From assembly GCA_947464185.1 (NCBI GenBank), contig CANHVY010000006.1, forward strand, positions 1-64,000: DNA of 64,000 nucleotides, read 5' to 3'. The stretch's first letter is position 1, and each line of letters opens with the position of its first letter. Positions 62,525 to 64,000 of this stretch are shown in pieces. The DNA comes from Burkholderiales bacterium (lineage in GTDB: Bacteria > Pseudomonadota > Gammaproteobacteria > Burkholderiales > Burkholderiaceae_C). A program made the translations under genes and the position numbers. The notes beneath the pieces were generated by a model. That model did not search any database and was not told where the DNA came from. It saw only the letters and a list, made by a program, of their open reading frames with translations.

Positions 62525-63241
62525 ATGATGCCAGCCATGCCAAGCGATGCCCGTCCATTGCCGCCGGCCACGGCCCGCGTCTGGGCCTGGCTGGAGGGCC
62601 ACCCCTTGATGACAGGTTTCATGCTCATCGGCGGCGCGGCGGCGGCCCTGCAGCTGGGGCACCGCAGCACCGAGGACCTGGATTTCGCCTGGGTGGGCCC
62701 ATCGGACGCCCTGCCTCGCACCCAACTTCAGGAACTGCAGCGCCTCATGGCCGCGCAAGGCTGGCCGTGGCGGGACGCGCAGCGCCCGGAGAACGTGCGG
62801 CGTGCGTTGGAAGCCGGGATGCACCTGGCCGACTACCAGCAGGTGCACCGCGTCGGTGAATCGGTCCAGTTGACACTGGTCAGCCTGGACCCACCGCTGC
62901 GTGCGCTGTTGCTGACTCCCGAGCGGGCGCAGCGTCGGATCGCCTCCCTGGAAGATCTGCTGCTCACCAAGCTGTACGCAGCGTCGCGGCGATCGCGGTC
63001 CAGCGACTGGGTGGACCTGCACGCCCTGATGACACGGCACGGCTACCACCTGGGCCATGCGGTGACGCTGTTTCGCCGCCTGGACCGGCCCGACCTGTTC
63101 CAGTCGCTGCTGGCGCGGTGGCGCGAAGGCCGGGCCGAACAGGGGCCGCAGCCCCCCGAGGCGGTGCGGCAATACCTGCGTGCACAGGTCGAGGAGCTGG
63201 ACCGGCGCATGGAGCAAGCCTGGCCCGGGGCTTCAGGCTAA
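62525..63241 (+). CDS. AbiEii/AbiGii-like nucleotidyltransferase, orphan
   Basis: 238 aa from ATG 62525 (alternative starts 62528 and 62537). The nucleotidyltransferase motif is LIGGAAAALQLGHRSTEDLDFAW, with the helical second domain DLLLTKLYAASRRSRSSDWVDLHAL typical of AbiEii/DUF1814 proteins. In complete AbiE systems this toxin is preceded by an AbiEi antitoxin. None is here: the neighbour upstream is the divergent quinone reductase. It is either a solitary relative with a housekeeping job or a toxin held in check elsewhere. Its stop overlaps the convergent ABC gene by 4 bp. Confidence 0.75.
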   Translation: MMPAMPSDARPLPPATARVWAWLEGHPLMTGFMLIGGAAAALQLGHRSTEDLDFAWVGPSDALPRTQLQELQRLMAAQGWPWRDAQRPENVRRALEAGMHLADYQQVHRVGESVQLTLVSLDPPLRALLLTPERAQRRIASLEDLLLTKLYAASRRSRSSDWVDLHALMTRHGYHLGHAVTLFRRLDRPDLFQSLLARWREGRAEQGPQPPEAVRQYLRAQVEELDRRMEQAWPGASG

Positions 63242-64000
63242 GCGCGGACCTGCTGCGCCCGCTGCGCCGCCAGCACCTCGGCGCGCACGCACTCGGTCAA
63301 CTCTTCCTTCAGCGCGGCGAAGGCCGGGGTGGTCTTCATCGAGTAGTGCCGTGGGTGCGGCAGGTCCACGGGGCGGTCGAGCTTGATGCGGCCCGGGCGC
63401 GCGCTCATCACCACCGTGCGGCTGGCCATGAACACGGACTCGTCGATGTCATGGGTGACGAAGAGCACGGTCTTGCGCTCGGCCTCCCAGATGGACAGCA
63501 GCAACTCCTGCATCAGCTCGCGCGTCTGGTGGTCCAGCGCGCCGAAGGGCTCGTCCATCAGCAGGATGCGCGGCCCGTTGGCCAGGGCGCGGGCGATGGC
63601 CGTGCGCTGCTGCATGCCGCCCGAGAGCTGCTTGGGGTAGTGCTGCTCGAAGCCCGTCAGGCCCACCTTCGCGATGAAGCCATGGGCGATCTCGAGCTGC
63701 TGTGCGCGCGGCAGTCCGCGTTCGCGCAGGCCGAAACACACGTTGTCCAGCACGTTCAGCCAGGGGAACAGGGTGTAGCTCTGGAACACCATGCCGCGGT
63801 CGGCACCGGGGCCCTCGATGCGCTGGCCGTCGAGTTGCACCTCACCGGCCGTGGGGTGGTCCAGCCCGGCCACGATGCGCAGCAGCGTGCTCTTGCCGCA
63901 GCCGCTGGGGCCGAGGATGGTGACGAAGTCGTTCTCGGCCACGTCCAGATCGGTGGACTGCAGGGCCAGGGTGCCGCCCCCGGCGCCGTCAAAGCGGCGC
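63238..64000 (-). CDS. ABC transporter ATP-binding protein (NrtD/SsuB/TauB-like), start beyond window
   Basis: At least 254 residues; the frame is open to the right edge (RFDGAGGGTLALQSTDLDVAE before the ORF-track start). Walker A is GPSGCGKST, the signature LSGGMQQRTAIARAL, Walker B ILLMDEPFGALDHQT and the switch FVTHDIDES. The VMSARPGRI tail is typical of nitrate/sulfonate/taurine-type importers. The partner permease and binding protein are expected upstream, outside the window. Confidence 0.9.
   Translation of the reverse strand, partial: RRFDGAGGGTLALQSTDLDVAENDFVTILGPSGCGKSTLLRIVAGLDHPTAGEVQLDGQRIEGPGADRGMVFQSYTLFPWLNVLDNVCFGLRERGLPRAQQLEIAHGFIAKVGLTGFEQHYPKQLSGGMQQRTAIARALANGPRILLMDEPFGALDHQTRELMQELLLSIWEAERKTVLFVTHDIDESVFMASRTVVMSARPGRIKLDRPVDLPHPRHYSMKTTPAFAALKEELTECVRAEVLAAQRAQQVRA

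Overview
This is a GC-rich, gene-dense stretch of bacterial chromosome. The gene content points to a betaproteobacterium, most likely Burkholderiales (Comamonadaceae or the Rubrivivax/Sphaerotilaceae side). The main reasons are six separate Bug-family (TctC-like) periplasmic solute-binding proteins with no tctAB membrane genes in view, a large-form argininosuccinate synthase, an RstAB-type two-component pair and many small catabolic operons. No tRNA, rRNA or CRISPR array was found. About 60 genes or gene remnants are supported. The many long antisense ORFs are high-GC shadows and are left out.

Layout. 0-0.5 kb: end of an IS256-family insertion sequence that cuts a PIN-domain (VapC-like) gene. 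0.5-7.2 kb: a large 2OG-Fe(II) oxygenase, then Fe-alcohol dehydrogenase, class-I amidotransferase-type gamma-glutamyl hydrolase and aldehyde dehydrogenase (a likely gamma-glutamyl amino-alcohol route), then a HAD phosphatase with an apparent ATA start. 7.2-17.5 kb: a broken Phd/VapC pair, thermonuclease, Bug protein, tartrate/D-malate dehydrogenase, M20 amidohydrolase, RstAB-like two-component system, glycine-zipper protein, a ModA-like protein without signal peptide, DUF429 protein and asparaginase. 17.5-23.2 kb: a Crp/Fnr regulator divergent from an ABC importer, TauD-type dioxygenase and class V aminotransferase. 23.2-31.7 kb: a second, decayed copy of that same module. It keeps a paralogous Crp/Fnr gene and its operator, a fused SBP-start/TauD-end remnant and an aminotransferase tail. 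Between the last two remnants lies a ~7 kb signalling cluster (REC-LuxR regulator, PAS/GAF histidine kinase, FIST protein, REC-EAL phosphodiesterase) that resembles NosP/NahK nitric-oxide modules.

31.8-47 kb: fasciclin protein behind an array of GTTCA palindromes, argG, a lone flagellin, GST, sulfatase, Bug protein with divergent MarR, a BrnTA remnant, a cobalamin-type reductive dehalogenase frameshifted by a 7-bp tandem duplication, a PF10118 protein, MmgE/PrpD and three more substrate-binding proteins. 47.3-51.2 kb: a visibly lower-GC, translationally coupled three-gene cassette (DGQHR/DndB-like protein, unknown protein, D12 adenine methyltransferase). It looks like a transferred defence or DNA-modification island and is the best candidate for an undescribed system. 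51.4-61.3 kb: a polymorphic-toxin remnant, then a catabolic block (FAH-family hydrolase, Bug, GntR/FCD regulator, amidohydrolase, HIBADH-type dehydrogenase, TRAP transporter, PdxA-family dehydrogenase, Bug). 61.4-64 kb: quinone-reductase-like MDR protein, AbiEii-like nucleotidyltransferase and the start-truncated end of a nitrate/sulfonate-type ABC ATPase.

Overall the region mixes scavenging and catabolism of organic acids, amides and sulfonate-like compounds with a history of duplication, IS insertion and toxin decay. In both toxin-antitoxin loci that can still be read as pairs, the antitoxin survives and the toxin is broken.
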